In this document: positions 18,203 to 25,527 of the stretch, in pieces
How positions within the stretch are numbered: position 1 is the first letter of the stretch
Layout of the letters: the number at the start of each line of letters is the position of its first letter
Assembly: GCA_937952445.1 (NCBI GenBank)
Contig: CALGAA010000037.1
Location: forward strand, 1-27,666
DNA from: an uncultured Bacteroidota bacterium
GTDB lineage: Bacteria > Bacteroidota > Bacteroidia > Chitinophagales > Saprospiraceae
Direction: 5' to 3'
DNA length: 27,666 nucleotides
Program-made: the position numbers and the translations under genes
Notes under the pieces: generated by a model
What the model was told of the DNA's origin: nothing
Databases searched by the model: none
What the model saw: only the letters and a program-made list of their open reading frames with translations

Positions 18203-19927
18203 ATGAAATACTTTAATATCATATTGCTTTGTTCATCATTCTTGATGATTTTCGGATGTAGCGAAGACTTCCTGGACAGGCGTCCTTTGGATCGCGTCGG
18301 TCAATCGGATTATTTCCAAACGCCGGAGGATTTGGAAACCTACATAAATCAATTTTACAATAATGCCTCTTTTCCCACGGTGCCCAGCTATGGGTTGGAT
18401 TATGATTCGGATAATGCGGTAGCCAAAAACTTCAATGCCATTCTGGCCGGGACACGCACACTGGATGGTGCAGGTGGAATCGGTTTTGGCCGGGTGCGGA
18501 ATATCAATTATTTCTTCGATAATTACCACAGTGTCAAAGAAAACCATACGTTGGATGAGTACAGACAGTATCTGGGGGAGGCTCATTTTTTCCGGGCCAT
18601 CTCCTATTATGATTTGCTGCAAAGATGGGGAGATATCCAGTGGTTTTCCTCTGTGCAGGGCACGGAGTCTGATGAATTGTACCGGAATCGGGATCCACGG
18701 AATTTTGTAGCGGATAAGATTATAGCTGATCTGGATACGGCTGCCTTGTATTTGCAGACCGCCAAAACGGATGGGGTTACCCGAATCAATAAATGGATTG
18801 CCCTTTTGATGCAAAGCAGAGTGGCTCTTTACGAGGGGACCTGGGAAAAATACCACAACGGTACGCCATTTGGTGTGGCCAATCCCCAACCGGAAAAGTA
18901 TTTTAACAAGGCTGTAGAAGCTGCCTCCCAGGTTATGGAATCGGGGTTGTACGAATTGTATTCCACGGGCTCACCTGAAGTTGATTATTACGATCTGTTT
19001 TCCACGCACCGGGATTACAGCGGGAATTCAGAAGTGCTGTTTTGGAAACGCTTTGACAATGAACTCGGAAAAGGAGAAGCAGCGTTCCGGACCGAGGTGA
19101 ACTTTAGGGGTCGTACACCCAACGAGCATTCGGTAACCAAAGAACTCGCGGATTATTATTTGAGCGCTGATGGTCTTCCGATCTCAGTCAGTCCGCTGTT
19201 TCAGGGACATCAAACCCTGGTCGATGAGGCGACGGATCGGGATCCCCGGTTCTACCAGACCATTGGTGTGCCCGGATATCCCTGGGTAACGACTTCAGCG
19301 GGTGAGGTCACGAATTACGACGCGCTTTATAATATTTTAAATCAGGGAATCGAGCAAAACTCTCCCGGCGGGTATGTGGTTCGCAAAGGTTATGATACCC
19401 GGGAGATTTATCAGGTTCCGCAGTACGAGGAAACGCCTGAGATTATTTACCGGTATGCGGAGGTCCTGCTCAATTTTGCAGAAGCCAAGGCAGAACTGGG
19501 GAATATCACCCAGGCAGATCTCGATAAATCGATTAATAAATTGCGCGAGCGGGTAGGCATGCCTCCGTTGGTTTTGGGCGACATCGCAATCGATCCGGCC
19601 TGGGAATTTCCCGACTTGTCTCCCATCATCAATGAAGTCAGACGAGAAAGAAGGGTTGAATTGGCTCTGGAGGGATTCCGGTTTGATGATATCATGCGAT
19701 GGGCTGCAGCAGATGAATTGATCGTGGGGAAAAGACCACGAGGATTCCGTGCGGCCCAGGTGGATGAAAATCCTTATCCTGTTGATGAGGAAGGATTTCT
19801 GGATCCCTACCGGGAAAGTCTGCCGAATGGATACGGGTTCAAAACAAACCGGGATTATCTTAATGCCATTCCCAAAAATCAAATGGAATTGAATCCCAAT
19901 CTGGTGCAAAATCCGGGTTGGCAATAA
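18203..19927 (+). CDS. SusD/RagB-family outer membrane lipoprotein
   Basis: This is the partner lipoprotein of the SusC ending at 18191. The signal peptide MKYFNIILLCSSFLMIFGC puts the lipidated cysteine at residue 19, followed by SEDFLDRRPLDRVGQSDYF, the classic start of mature SusD proteins. Further marks are YLGEAHFFRAISYYDLLQRW, EIIYRYAEVLLNFAEAKAEL and RRERRVELALEGFRFDDIMR. Its 574 residues are typical for the family. The sequence ends with NPNLVQNPGW, as is common at SusD C-termini. Confidence 0.95.
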   Translation: MKYFNIILLCSSFLMIFGCSEDFLDRRPLDRVGQSDYFQTPEDLETYINQFYNNASFPTVPSYGLDYDSDNAVAKNFNAILAGTRTLDGAGGIGFGRVRNINYFFDNYHSVKENHTLDEYRQYLGEAHFFRAISYYDLLQRWGDIQWFSSVQGTESDELYRNRDPRNFVADKIIADLDTAALYLQTAKTDGVTRINKWIALLMQSRVALYEGTWEKYHNGTPFGVANPQPEKYFNKAVEAASQVMESGLYELYSTGSPEVDYYDLFSTHRDYSGNSEVLFWKRFDNELGKGEAAFRTEVNFRGRTPNEHSVTKELADYYLSADGLPISVSPLFQGHQTLVDEATDRDPRFYQTIGVPGYPWVTTSAGEVTNYDALYNILNQGIEQNSPGGYVVRKGYDTREIYQVPQYEETPEIIYRYAEVLLNFAEAKAELGNITQADLDKSINKLRERVGMPPLVLGDIAIDPAWEFPDLSPIINEVRRERRVELALEGFRFDDIMRWAAADELIVGKRPRGFRAAQVDENPYPVDEEGFLDPYRESLPNGYGFKTNRDYLNAIPKNQMELNPNLVQNPGWQ

Positions 19928-20093
19928 TTGGATAAATGATAGGAAGGTCAAAAAAAATTTTGAAATAAGATAGAATGAGTCCTTTTTATGCGTTTAGTTC
20001 GTTATAATCGTATAGAAAAGACAAGCGCAGGGAATTACAAGACCACAAAAATGCCTGTTCATCAAAAGTGTAATTGAATAAAAAATATAGGAA

Positions 20094-21464
20094 ATGACAC
20101 AAAAGAAGGGATTTAGTCGCCGAAAATTTATTGGTTCGGTCAGTACGGCTACCGTTGCTGCTGCCGTGGGAGTACCATTTCAGAGTTCAGCGTCCAGGTT
20201 GGAGATCTTTAATCACAATAGTGATAAACTGGCGATACTGGGTGGTACCCCGGTTCGGTCTGCCGGCCAGATTGGTCCGGATTGGCCCCTGGTGAATGAC
20301 AAAATGGTCAATAATATGGTCGATACAGTCAAAAGCCGGGTGTGGAGCCGTATTCAACGAAACAGTGTGACGCCTTCTTTTGAAGAAAGTTTTGCGGATC
20401 TCATTGGGTCTAATTATTGTGTGGCCACCGGATCCGGTACCCAGGCATTGAGTACGTGTGTATACGCTTTGGAGATCGGACCCGGTGATGAGGTCATCAC
20501 TTCGCCCTATACAGATTTTGGAACGATTTCGTCGATCCTGGGAAGTCATGCCCTTCCCGTCCTGGCAGATCTTGAACCCGATACGTATCAGCTCGATCCG
20601 GCGGACGTAGAACGTAAGATTACCGAGAATACAAAGGCTATTATGCCCGTCCATATTTTTGGGGTTGCCAGTGATATGGAGCGCATTATGGCCATCGCCA
20701 AAAAGCATAATCTTTATGTGATCGAAGACGCCTGCCAGGCCCCGTTGGCAAGATATCAGGGTAAAGGGCTGGGTACCATAGGCGACCTGGGGTGCTTTAG
20801 TTTTCAAGCCAGTAAATCCATCGCCTGCGGGGAAGGAGGCGCTGTGGTCGGGGACGATGAAGAATTGATGGATAAATGCTATACGGTGCAAAACCGTGGG
20901 AACTCACGCCGCGGTACATTTGACCTCATCGGACCTAAGTATCGTATGAACGAGCTGGAAGCCGCATTACTCAATGGTCAGCTTCCCGGAGTGAAGGAAC
21001 GCTTCGAAAAGAGAAACGACAATGCTAACTACCTCAGATCCAAATTAAAAGACTTTAAGCCCCTGATGCCTCAGCGGTATTATCCCGGAACTGAAAGCAG
21101 CGCATATTACCATTTCGGGATGACGTACAACAAAGAAGAATGGGGTGTGGACCGCAGTGTGTTTCTCAAAGCCATTCGTGCTGAAGGTGTGGGATTGGGA
21201 TCGTATATTGGATATGCCTTGCACCGGGAACCATGGGTAGATCATATAATGGGATTGAAGAGCTACCAGAAAATGTATTCACCTCAAAGACTGAAGGAGT
21301 ATAAGGATAGTCTTGATCTGAAAAATTGCGACCGAATCATCAAAGAGACCATGGTGTCATTCGCCGGATCTGGTCCGCTATTGGCAGATCGGTCAGAAAT
21401 GGATAATATTTACAATGCCATTATGAAGGTCTACGAGAACAGGGAACATCTGAAATCGATATAA
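20094..21464 (+). CDS. DegT/DnrJ/EryC1/StrS-family PLP aminotransferase-like protein with Tat signal
   Basis: The fold is that of sugar aminotransferases acting on keto-sugars with pyridoxal phosphate. Conserved parts are ATGSGTQALSTCVYALEIGP (cofactor phosphate site), IEDACQAPLARYQGKGLGTI (Asp212 for the pyridine nitrogen), CFSFQASKSIACGEGGAVV (Lys241 as Schiff-base lysine) and GPKYRMNELEAALLNGQL. The N-terminus carries a twin-arginine motif, SRRKFIG, followed by a weakly hydrophobic stretch (TATVAAAVGVPFQSSAS), which predicts export of the folded, cofactor-loaded protein. Most DegT enzymes are cytoplasmic, though a Tat-bearing subgroup with a LAILGGTPVR-like start exists. It lies 166 bases after SusD and may share its transcript. 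Substrate is unknown; it could serve sugar modification in the periplasm. Confidence 0.88.
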   Translation: MTQKKGFSRRKFIGSVSTATVAAAVGVPFQSSASRLEIFNHNSDKLAILGGTPVRSAGQIGPDWPLVNDKMVNNMVDTVKSRVWSRIQRNSVTPSFEESFADLIGSNYCVATGSGTQALSTCVYALEIGPGDEVITSPYTDFGTISSILGSHALPVLADLEPDTYQLDPADVERKITENTKAIMPVHIFGVASDMERIMAIAKKHNLYVIEDACQAPLARYQGKGLGTIGDLGCFSFQASKSIACGEGGAVVGDDEELMDKCYTVQNRGNSRRGTFDLIGPKYRMNELEAALLNGQLPGVKERFEKRNDNANYLRSKLKDFKPLMPQRYYPGTESSAYYHFGMTYNKEEWGVDRSVFLKAIRAEGVGLGSYIGYALHREPWVDHIMGLKSYQKMYSPQRLKEYKDSLDLKNCDRIIKETMVSFAGSGPLLADRSEMDNIYNAIMKVYENREHLKSI

Positions 21465-21548
21465 GAATGGTTGGATTTCTGATCAGGATAGGATGGCATA
21501 ACGAGGAGGGTAAGAGGTGGAGTGAGATTTGAGTCAGGGCTGGGGTAG

Positions 21549-21785
21549 GGACTATCTAGTGCACAGGCCACTAAATTCGTGACACATCTGACGGATTCTT
21601 TTTCGCCCTATCTTCATCATCTAAAGCCTTATGTAGCTACGGCTATGCTTTCCCACCCTCGGATAGGGATCCTCGGTTCCCTCATCAAAGGTCTACCAGA
21701 CCTTTGGCCTCGTCTCAACGACGAGACTGCATTCGGTCACTTCTTCGATATGACAAAAAATAACGGCGACATACATATCACGAAC
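21549..21785. repeat. Fold-back repeat element, copy 1 (long form)
   Basis: The core at 21560-21646 matches 21967-22053 at 86 of 87 bases. A second block at 21740-21785 matches 22065-22110 at 41 of 46. GGACTAT lies just upstream of both cores. Between its blocks this copy carries about 90 extra bases with hairpins of its own: AAAGGTCT-ACC-AGACCTTT at 21687-21705 and CTCGTC-TCAAC-GACGAG at 21709-21725. GATAGGG at 21662-21668 can pair with CCCTATC of the core. TAGC-TACG-GCTA forms a small stem with a UNCG-class loop. Frames open across the element are not conserved between copies, so it is treated as non-coding. Confidence 0.8.
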
Positions 21786-21848
21786 ATAATGCCCGGCCCA
21801 CTTGGAATCCAATTTTATCCAACTCTCTTAAGCCAGCGAAAGTCCCAA

Positions 21849-21935
21849 CCAAACGGCCGCAGGCCCCAAACGTCCGGGGCGCAACCGCGACCAGGACCCA
21901 AACGCGAATGAAGCGAAGTGGAATTCGCCCAAACG
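21849..21935. repeat. Four CCAAACG motifs between the fold-back repeats
   Basis: CCAAACG occurs at 21849-21855, then as CCCAAACG at 21865-21872, 21897-21904 and 21928-21935. The last three are spaced 32 and 31 bases apart. The stretch is GC-rich compared with its surroundings and also holds CCGCC-ACAA-GGCGG at 21942-21955 and an inverted pair GCGAAT/ATTCGC. Function unknown. Confidence 0.5.
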
Positions 21936-21953
21936 ATTATTCCGCCACAAGGC

Positions 21954-22110
21954 GGACTATTCCTCATGCACAGGCCACTAAATTCGTGACACATCTGACG
22001 GATTCTTTTTCGCCCTATCTTCATCATCTAAAGCCTTATGTAGCTTCGGCTATACGCGGTTTAGCTTCTTCGATAGGACAAAAAACAACCTCGTCATACA
22101 TATCACGAAC
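21954..22110. repeat. Fold-back repeat element, copy 2 (short form)
   Basis: This copy forms a nested set of helices by eye: TTCGTGA (21983-21989) with TCACGAA (22103-22109); TGACG (21996-22000) with CGTCA (22092-22096); TTTTT (22006-22010) with AAAAA (22080-22085); CCTATC (22014-22019) with GATAGG (22072-22077); CTAAAgCC (22028-22035) with GGTTTAG (22058-22064); and TGTAGC (22039-22044) with GCTATA (22049-22054), capped by TTCG. The whole is a long imperfect palindrome of about 127 bases. It could be a structured RNA, a MITE-like element or an intergenic palindromic repeat. No terminal target duplication was identified. Confidence 0.8.
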
Positions 22111-22182
22111 TTAAGGTCCTGCGCACAGGAAATGGGTGTTGGAAATAAATTTAGGATTATTCCCAATACCCGGGATATACGA

Positions 22183-22281
22183 TTTCAGGGAGACCTTGAG
22201 TAGGGTCTGATTGGAAACTCAGAAAGTAATTCCCTGAAATAATGCTGTAAGCGGAGCCCTGCCCAGACGGGGCCGTAGGGC
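22183..22281. other. Structured non-coding segment, candidate small RNA
   Basis: TTTCAGGGA (22183-22191) pairs perfectly with TCCCTGAAA (22231-22239), enclosing a short AGACC/GGTCT hairpin. A second hairpin follows: GCCCT (22256-22260) with AGGGC (22277-22281), holding CCC-AGAC-GGG inside. No ORF with family signal crosses it. It lies upstream of the promoter of the phosphodiesterase gene, so it is not part of that leader. I do not recognise a known RNA family, and the strand is not determined. Confidence 0.35.
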
Positions 22282-22470
22282 AAAGGACGATAGAGATTTA
22301 ATATCAAGAACGCCGCATTCAGTTCCATCGATATTTCGCAAAATTTTTTAATTTTATGGGTGACGTTGAGAAGTATAGTGCATCGTTTGCCAGGATGTTT
22401 ATCAGATATAAAAAAGACTTCACATCATAACTGAAGAAATTGAAGTTGGCCCTGTTAAGTATCAATGCAT

Positions 22471-22500
22471 TTTGAGTTGATGAGGCGATCCATATTTTTG
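22471..22500 (+). promoter_or_regulatory. Bacteroidetes consensus promoter of the phosphodiesterase gene
   Basis: TTTG at 22471-22474 and TATTTTTG at 22493-22500 match the -33 TTTG and -7 TAnnTTTG elements, with 18 bases between them. This places the transcript start near 22507 and gives a leader of about 30 bases before the ATG at 22539. Confidence 0.65.
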
Positions 22501-22538
22501 TCTGACGGGTGCAGCATTTCAAAAAAAGAAACATATCT

Positions 22539-23453
22539 ATGGTAAAAAAAGTCCTTTTATCAATTTCCCTTGGAGCGATCCTTGGAATTCAGATCCTTGT
22601 TGCTCAGCGTGTAGTGGTGATTGGGTTGGATGGCTTCAGTGTCGAAGGATACGAGCGAACTGAGTTACCTCATCTCAAACAACTCATGAGTGAGGGTGTT
22701 CTTTCGCTCCACACGCGTTGTGTGATGCCCTCAGTCACCCTTCCCAACTGGACCAGTCATTTAACGGGAAGTGGTCCGGAAGAGCATGGAGTCGTCAACA
22801 ACCAATGGACGCTTACGGATCATTCCCTTCCCGCTTTGGAAACCGATGATCAGGGATATTATCCCTCCATTTTCAAATTACTAAAAGATCAGGTAACCGG
22901 TGTCAAAACCGCGTACTATTACAATTGGGCGAATTTGATCCATCCAATCAATCAAAAATATCTGGATGAGGTGTCTTACCTGGAAGACGATGCCTACCTG
23001 GAGAATTATGATAAAGCCGTCAGATTTATCGAAGAAAATGCCTCCACCCCGACTTTTATATTTTTGTATTCCGTTCACACTGATCATGCAGGACACAGTT
23101 TTGAATGGATGTCTCCGGAATTCATTACTGCGTTGGAAGAGGCGGATGAAGCAATTGGAAAACTCCTCGACCAATTGAAACAAAAAGGTTTTTATGAGGA
23201 CACCCATTTTTTTCTAATCACGGATCACGGCGGACTGGCCAAAAGCCACGGAGGAGTGAGCGAAAACGAAATGCTGGTTCCCTGGGGCGTGACGGGCCCT
23301 GGCATTCAATCACAATTCGGCGGTAAACGGCTGGATTTCCCCAACAGCAACATCAATACTGCCTGGGTAATAGCCCGAATTTTCAATTGCCATCAAATTC
23401 CGGTTTCATGGACCGGCCGGGTGCCTGAAGGAATATTTGAAACCCAAAAATAA
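22539..23453 (+). CDS. Secreted nucleotide pyrophosphatase/phosphodiesterase-type enzyme (alkaline phosphatase superfamily)
   Basis: This 304-residue protein begins with a Sec signal peptide (MVKKVLLSISLGAILGIQIL, then VAQ). The two-zinc site of the family can be followed: Asp31 in VIGLDGFS, nucleophile Thr67 and Asn70 in MPSVTLPNWTSHLTG, Asp182 and His186 in HTDHAGH, Asp229 and His230 in LITDHGG, and His237 in KSHGG. GPEEHGVVNN is the usual motif after the nucleophile. Such enzymes cleave phosphodiester or phosphomonoester bonds of nucleotides, lipids or sugar phosphates, and the substrate here is open. A GTG at 22509 is in frame, but the ATG at 22539 fits the signal peptide and promoter. 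It converges with the sigma gene, with 24 bases between the stops. Confidence 0.92.
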   Translation: MVKKVLLSISLGAILGIQILVAQRVVVIGLDGFSVEGYERTELPHLKQLMSEGVLSLHTRCVMPSVTLPNWTSHLTGSGPEEHGVVNNQWTLTDHSLPALETDDQGYYPSIFKLLKDQVTGVKTAYYYNWANLIHPINQKYLDEVSYLEDDAYLENYDKAVRFIEENASTPTFIFLYSVHTDHAGHSFEWMSPEFITALEEADEAIGKLLDQLKQKGFYEDTHFFLITDHGGLAKSHGGVSENEMLVPWGVTGPGIQSQFGGKRLDFPNSNINTAWVIARIFNCHQIPVSWTGRVPEGIFETQK

Positions 23454-23477
23454 TGCTGAAATAAAACCCGAATTACC

Positions 23478-24017
23478 CTACCACAGCATGGTAAACCAAA
23501 TCAGCATAATAAAGTCAATATTGGGATTGACAGACGACCTCAGGCTTTTGAGAGCCTGGTGCAGATGATTCCGGACCGTATGGGGTGATAGTCCCAGTTT
23601 TTGTGCGATCAGTTTGTTGGAAAGGCCTTCTTGCTTGCTGAGGGTAAAGATGATTTTTTGCTGGGGCGGCAACTGGCTCAGCGATTGTTCGAGAATTTCG
23701 AGGTAATATTCGGATTCGATGTTTTTCTCAACCTGTGATTTTGCCCTGATATGAAGGTGATTCCAGGCATAGATCAAGTGCTCTTTGTACTTTTGTTCGC
23801 GGGCTGCTTTGTGAAGATGATTAATCGCCATATTGCGGCACATCAAATAAATGTAACTGTTGATGTCCCCGATCTCACCCAATCTGGCTTCTCTTTTGCA
23901 CAACCGAAAAAACACCTCCTCGGTCAAATCCTCAGCCAACTCTTTGTCACTGAGGATTTTGACAAAAAATCCAAAAACTTTGTTTCGGTACTCCTCAAAT
24001 ATTTTTTCGAGGTTCAT
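23478..24017 (-). CDS. ECF RNA polymerase sigma-70 factor (Bacteroidetes type)
   Basis: This 179-residue sigma factor has region 2 at about residues 5-70 (AEDLTEEVFFRLCKREA; INSYIYLMCRNMAINHLHK) and region 4 at 107-160 (LPPQQKIIFTLSKQEGL, then NKLIAQKLGLSPHTVRNHLH). It ends in a hydrophobic tail, IDFIMLIWFTMLW. It is divergent from the FecR gene at 24444, the standard partner arrangement, so it most likely drives the FecR-SusC operon and perhaps itself once released by FecR. It resembles the sigma factor at 1558-2133 in layout and tail. Confidence 0.93.
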   Translation of the reverse strand: MNLEKIFEEYRNKVFGFFVKILSDKELAEDLTEEVFFRLCKREARLGEIGDINSYIYLMCRNMAINHLHKAAREQKYKEHLIYAWNHLHIRAKSQVEKNIESEYYLEILEQSLSQLPPQQKIIFTLSKQEGLSNKLIAQKLGLSPHTVRNHLHQALKSLRSSVNPNIDFIMLIWFTMLW

Positions 24018-24443
24018 GCTTTGATTTCTATTCTCTACCCGATTTAATTCTTTTTGACACGCTCACCAGTTGGTTCATCGAACCCGAAAGCAGAACCCTT
24101 TTCTCCAGATTTGAACCGGCTGTCGTAATGAAATATGCCGGGTTCACCCCGGGAGAAAATTCATCCCCTTCTATGTTCATCGTACCCGACTTAAGTGTGG
24201 TTTGTCGTTCAGAAAACTTTTAACACAAAATACGGGTATATCCAAAGGTATAAAAAACAAACAAAAAATCTAATAATTATAAAAAATTAAAAAAAGTCCC
24301 AGGGTCATTAGTACAAACCCCGAATGAGATTGTCTTATACTTTCAAACCGCATGAAGTAGGTATGCCTTTATATGGAAATCCGACTTAACGAGTCAGAAT
24401 CATACCAGCATGGAGTGCTATGTAAAATTGAAATTTATCATTT
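24018..24443. promoter_or_regulatory. Divergent control region between sigma factor and fecR
   Basis: No ORF is supported. The half next to the sigma gene contains a 15-base direct repeat (24073-24087 and 24175-24189), the palindromic GGTTC-ATC-GAACC, and CCGGG-TTCAC-CCCGG at about 24138-24152. The half next to FecR is AT-rich, with runs of A at 24250-24295 that may bend DNA. CGACTTA occurs at 24187-24193 and 24382-24388. No full TAnnTTTG promoter was found on either strand, which fits control by an ECF sigma factor with its own promoter type. Confidence 0.45.
24073..24189. repeat. Pair of 15-base direct repeats upstream of the sigma gene
   Basis: GTTCATCGAACCCGA at 24073-24087 and GTTCATCGTACCCGA at 24175-24189 differ at one base and lie 102 bases apart, start to start. 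Their position upstream of the sigma gene suggests binding sites for a regulator. Confidence 0.5.
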
Positions 24444-25517
24444 GTGGAAAAAATTAATAGAGCCAGACATTTATTTCAAAAGTATTTAGACCGGACGGCC
24501 AGCGAAGCTGAGTTGGAAGAGATGTTCAAAATTTTTGAAGATCGTACCCAATTCAGCTCGGTATATGAATTGTTTGAAAAAGAATGGGATAGTCAGGACA
24601 CCGAGTTTGACCTGAGTCAATTGACCCTGGAACAAGTTCGTGCGAACTATCGGATACATCAGCAAACCGATGAATCCCGGAGCAAGTGGTCAGGCAAATG
24701 GTTGTGGTGGAGTTCTGGGATTGCTGCGGGCATCATAGCACTTCTCATATTTATTTGGAATGATCAGGGTGAGCATCCGATCGTATATGAAACCGCCTAT
24801 GGAGAAACCAAAAAAATCGTACTGGAAGATCAGACCATCGTCACATTGAACGCAAATTCCCGATTGGTGTGGGATGACGAATGGCAGCAGTCCGGGATCC
24901 GAAAGGTGGAGCTGACCGGGGAGGCTTTCTTTGAAGTCCGGACCATAACGCCGTCGGTGACAGGTGCCAACAGCACGGATGAACGGCTCCCCTTCCAGGT
25001 GGTGACCCCCGATCTGCGGGTGAATGTGTACGGCACATCCTTTAACGTGGAATCGCGGCGTGAGAAAACGGAAGTTTATCTGGAATCCGGCGTGGTCGAA
25101 TTGGAATTGAATGAGGTCGGGCAGGAAAGTAAATCATCACAGTCCCGGGATACTCAAATGGAAAGAAAGAATTCTTTTCCGGATAAAATCATGATGAAGC
25201 CCGGAGATGCCGTGCGTTATTCCCTTTCACATCAATCCCTGGAGCAGATGGACAACGGAACCAAATTTGACAATGCTTCGTGGACAGAGGGATCTCTGTA
25301 TTTCGAGAATGAAAAGCTGGTTACGGTTCTGCAACGACTGGAGGATATCTATGGAAAAAAGTTCGAGGTCACCGATACGGCGCTCCTCAGTCGAAATGTG
25401 AACCTGGGATTGCCTTTTGAAGATTGGTCCACGGTCCTGGGGGTTATGACGCTTTCATTGGAAATGGAAATCAAAGAAATGGACGGAAAAATAATGCTGG
25501 ATCGAAAGATCGAATAA
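24444..25517 (+). CDS. FecR-family anti-sigma factor
   Basis: This 357-residue anti-sigma factor pairs with the divergent sigma gene at 23478-24017. It has a cytoplasmic N-terminus (residues 1-84, FQKYLDRTASEAELEEMF), one membrane helix at about 86-105 (WLWWSSGIAAGIIALLIFIW), a periplasmic FecR domain from about 113 (AYGETKKIVLEDQTIVTLNA; LTGEAFFEVR; VYGTSFNVESR) and a DUF4974-like C-terminus (residues 285-355, GSLYFENEKLVTVLQRLEDI). Short polar insertions (SVTGANSTDERL and a Ser/Lys-rich run near residues 230-250) make it longer than the FecR at 13550. The start is GTG, as in that gene. Confidence 0.94.
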   Translation: MEKINRARHLFQKYLDRTASEAELEEMFKIFEDRTQFSSVYELFEKEWDSQDTEFDLSQLTLEQVRANYRIHQQTDESRSKWSGKWLWWSSGIAAGIIALLIFIWNDQGEHPIVYETAYGETKKIVLEDQTIVTLNANSRLVWDDEWQQSGIRKVELTGEAFFEVRTITPSVTGANSTDERLPFQVVTPDLRVNVYGTSFNVESRREKTEVYLESGVVELELNEVGQESKSSQSRDTQMERKNSFPDKIMMKPGDAVRYSLSHQSLEQMDNGTKFDNASWTEGSLYFENEKLVTVLQRLEDIYGKKFEVTDTALLSRNVNLGLPFEDWSTVLGVMTLSLEMEIKEMDGKIMLDRKIE

Positions 25518-25527
25518 GGAAATAAAA

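Noticed and set aside
18236..18889. 217-codon minus-strand open frame inside SusD
   Set aside because: It mirrors a clear SusD gene and its protein text shows no domain pattern.
19948..19963. TCAAAA/TTTTGA palindrome after SusD as a terminator
   Set aside because: The stem is pure AT apart from one pair and would be too weak. It is probably only an A/T tract.
20003..20008. TATAAT upstream of the DegT-family gene as a promoter
   Set aside because: Bacteroidota do not use the TTGACA/TATAAT pair as their main promoter, and no TTTG element stands at the right distance.
20187..20891. 234-codon minus-strand open frame inside the DegT-family gene
   Set aside because: It mirrors the conserved PLP-enzyme frame and has no family marks.
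21549..22110. CRISPR array
   Set aside because: There are only two long copies of unequal length, with no short regular repeat-spacer pattern and no cas gene.
21579..22114. Two plus-strand open frames (110 and 68 codons) across the fold-back repeats, sharing DSFSPYLHHLKPYVA
   Set aside because: The shared peptide comes from the repeated DNA. After the core the two translations part at once, and stem pairing explains the conservation better than coding does.
21549..22281. Group II intron or retron remnant
   Set aside because: I could not find a domain V-like hairpin, a reverse transcriptase fragment or an msr/msd layout.
22319..22534. 71-codon minus-strand open frame before the phosphodiesterase gene
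   Set aside because: It is AT-rich, has no family signal and overlaps the consensus promoter of the plus-strand gene.
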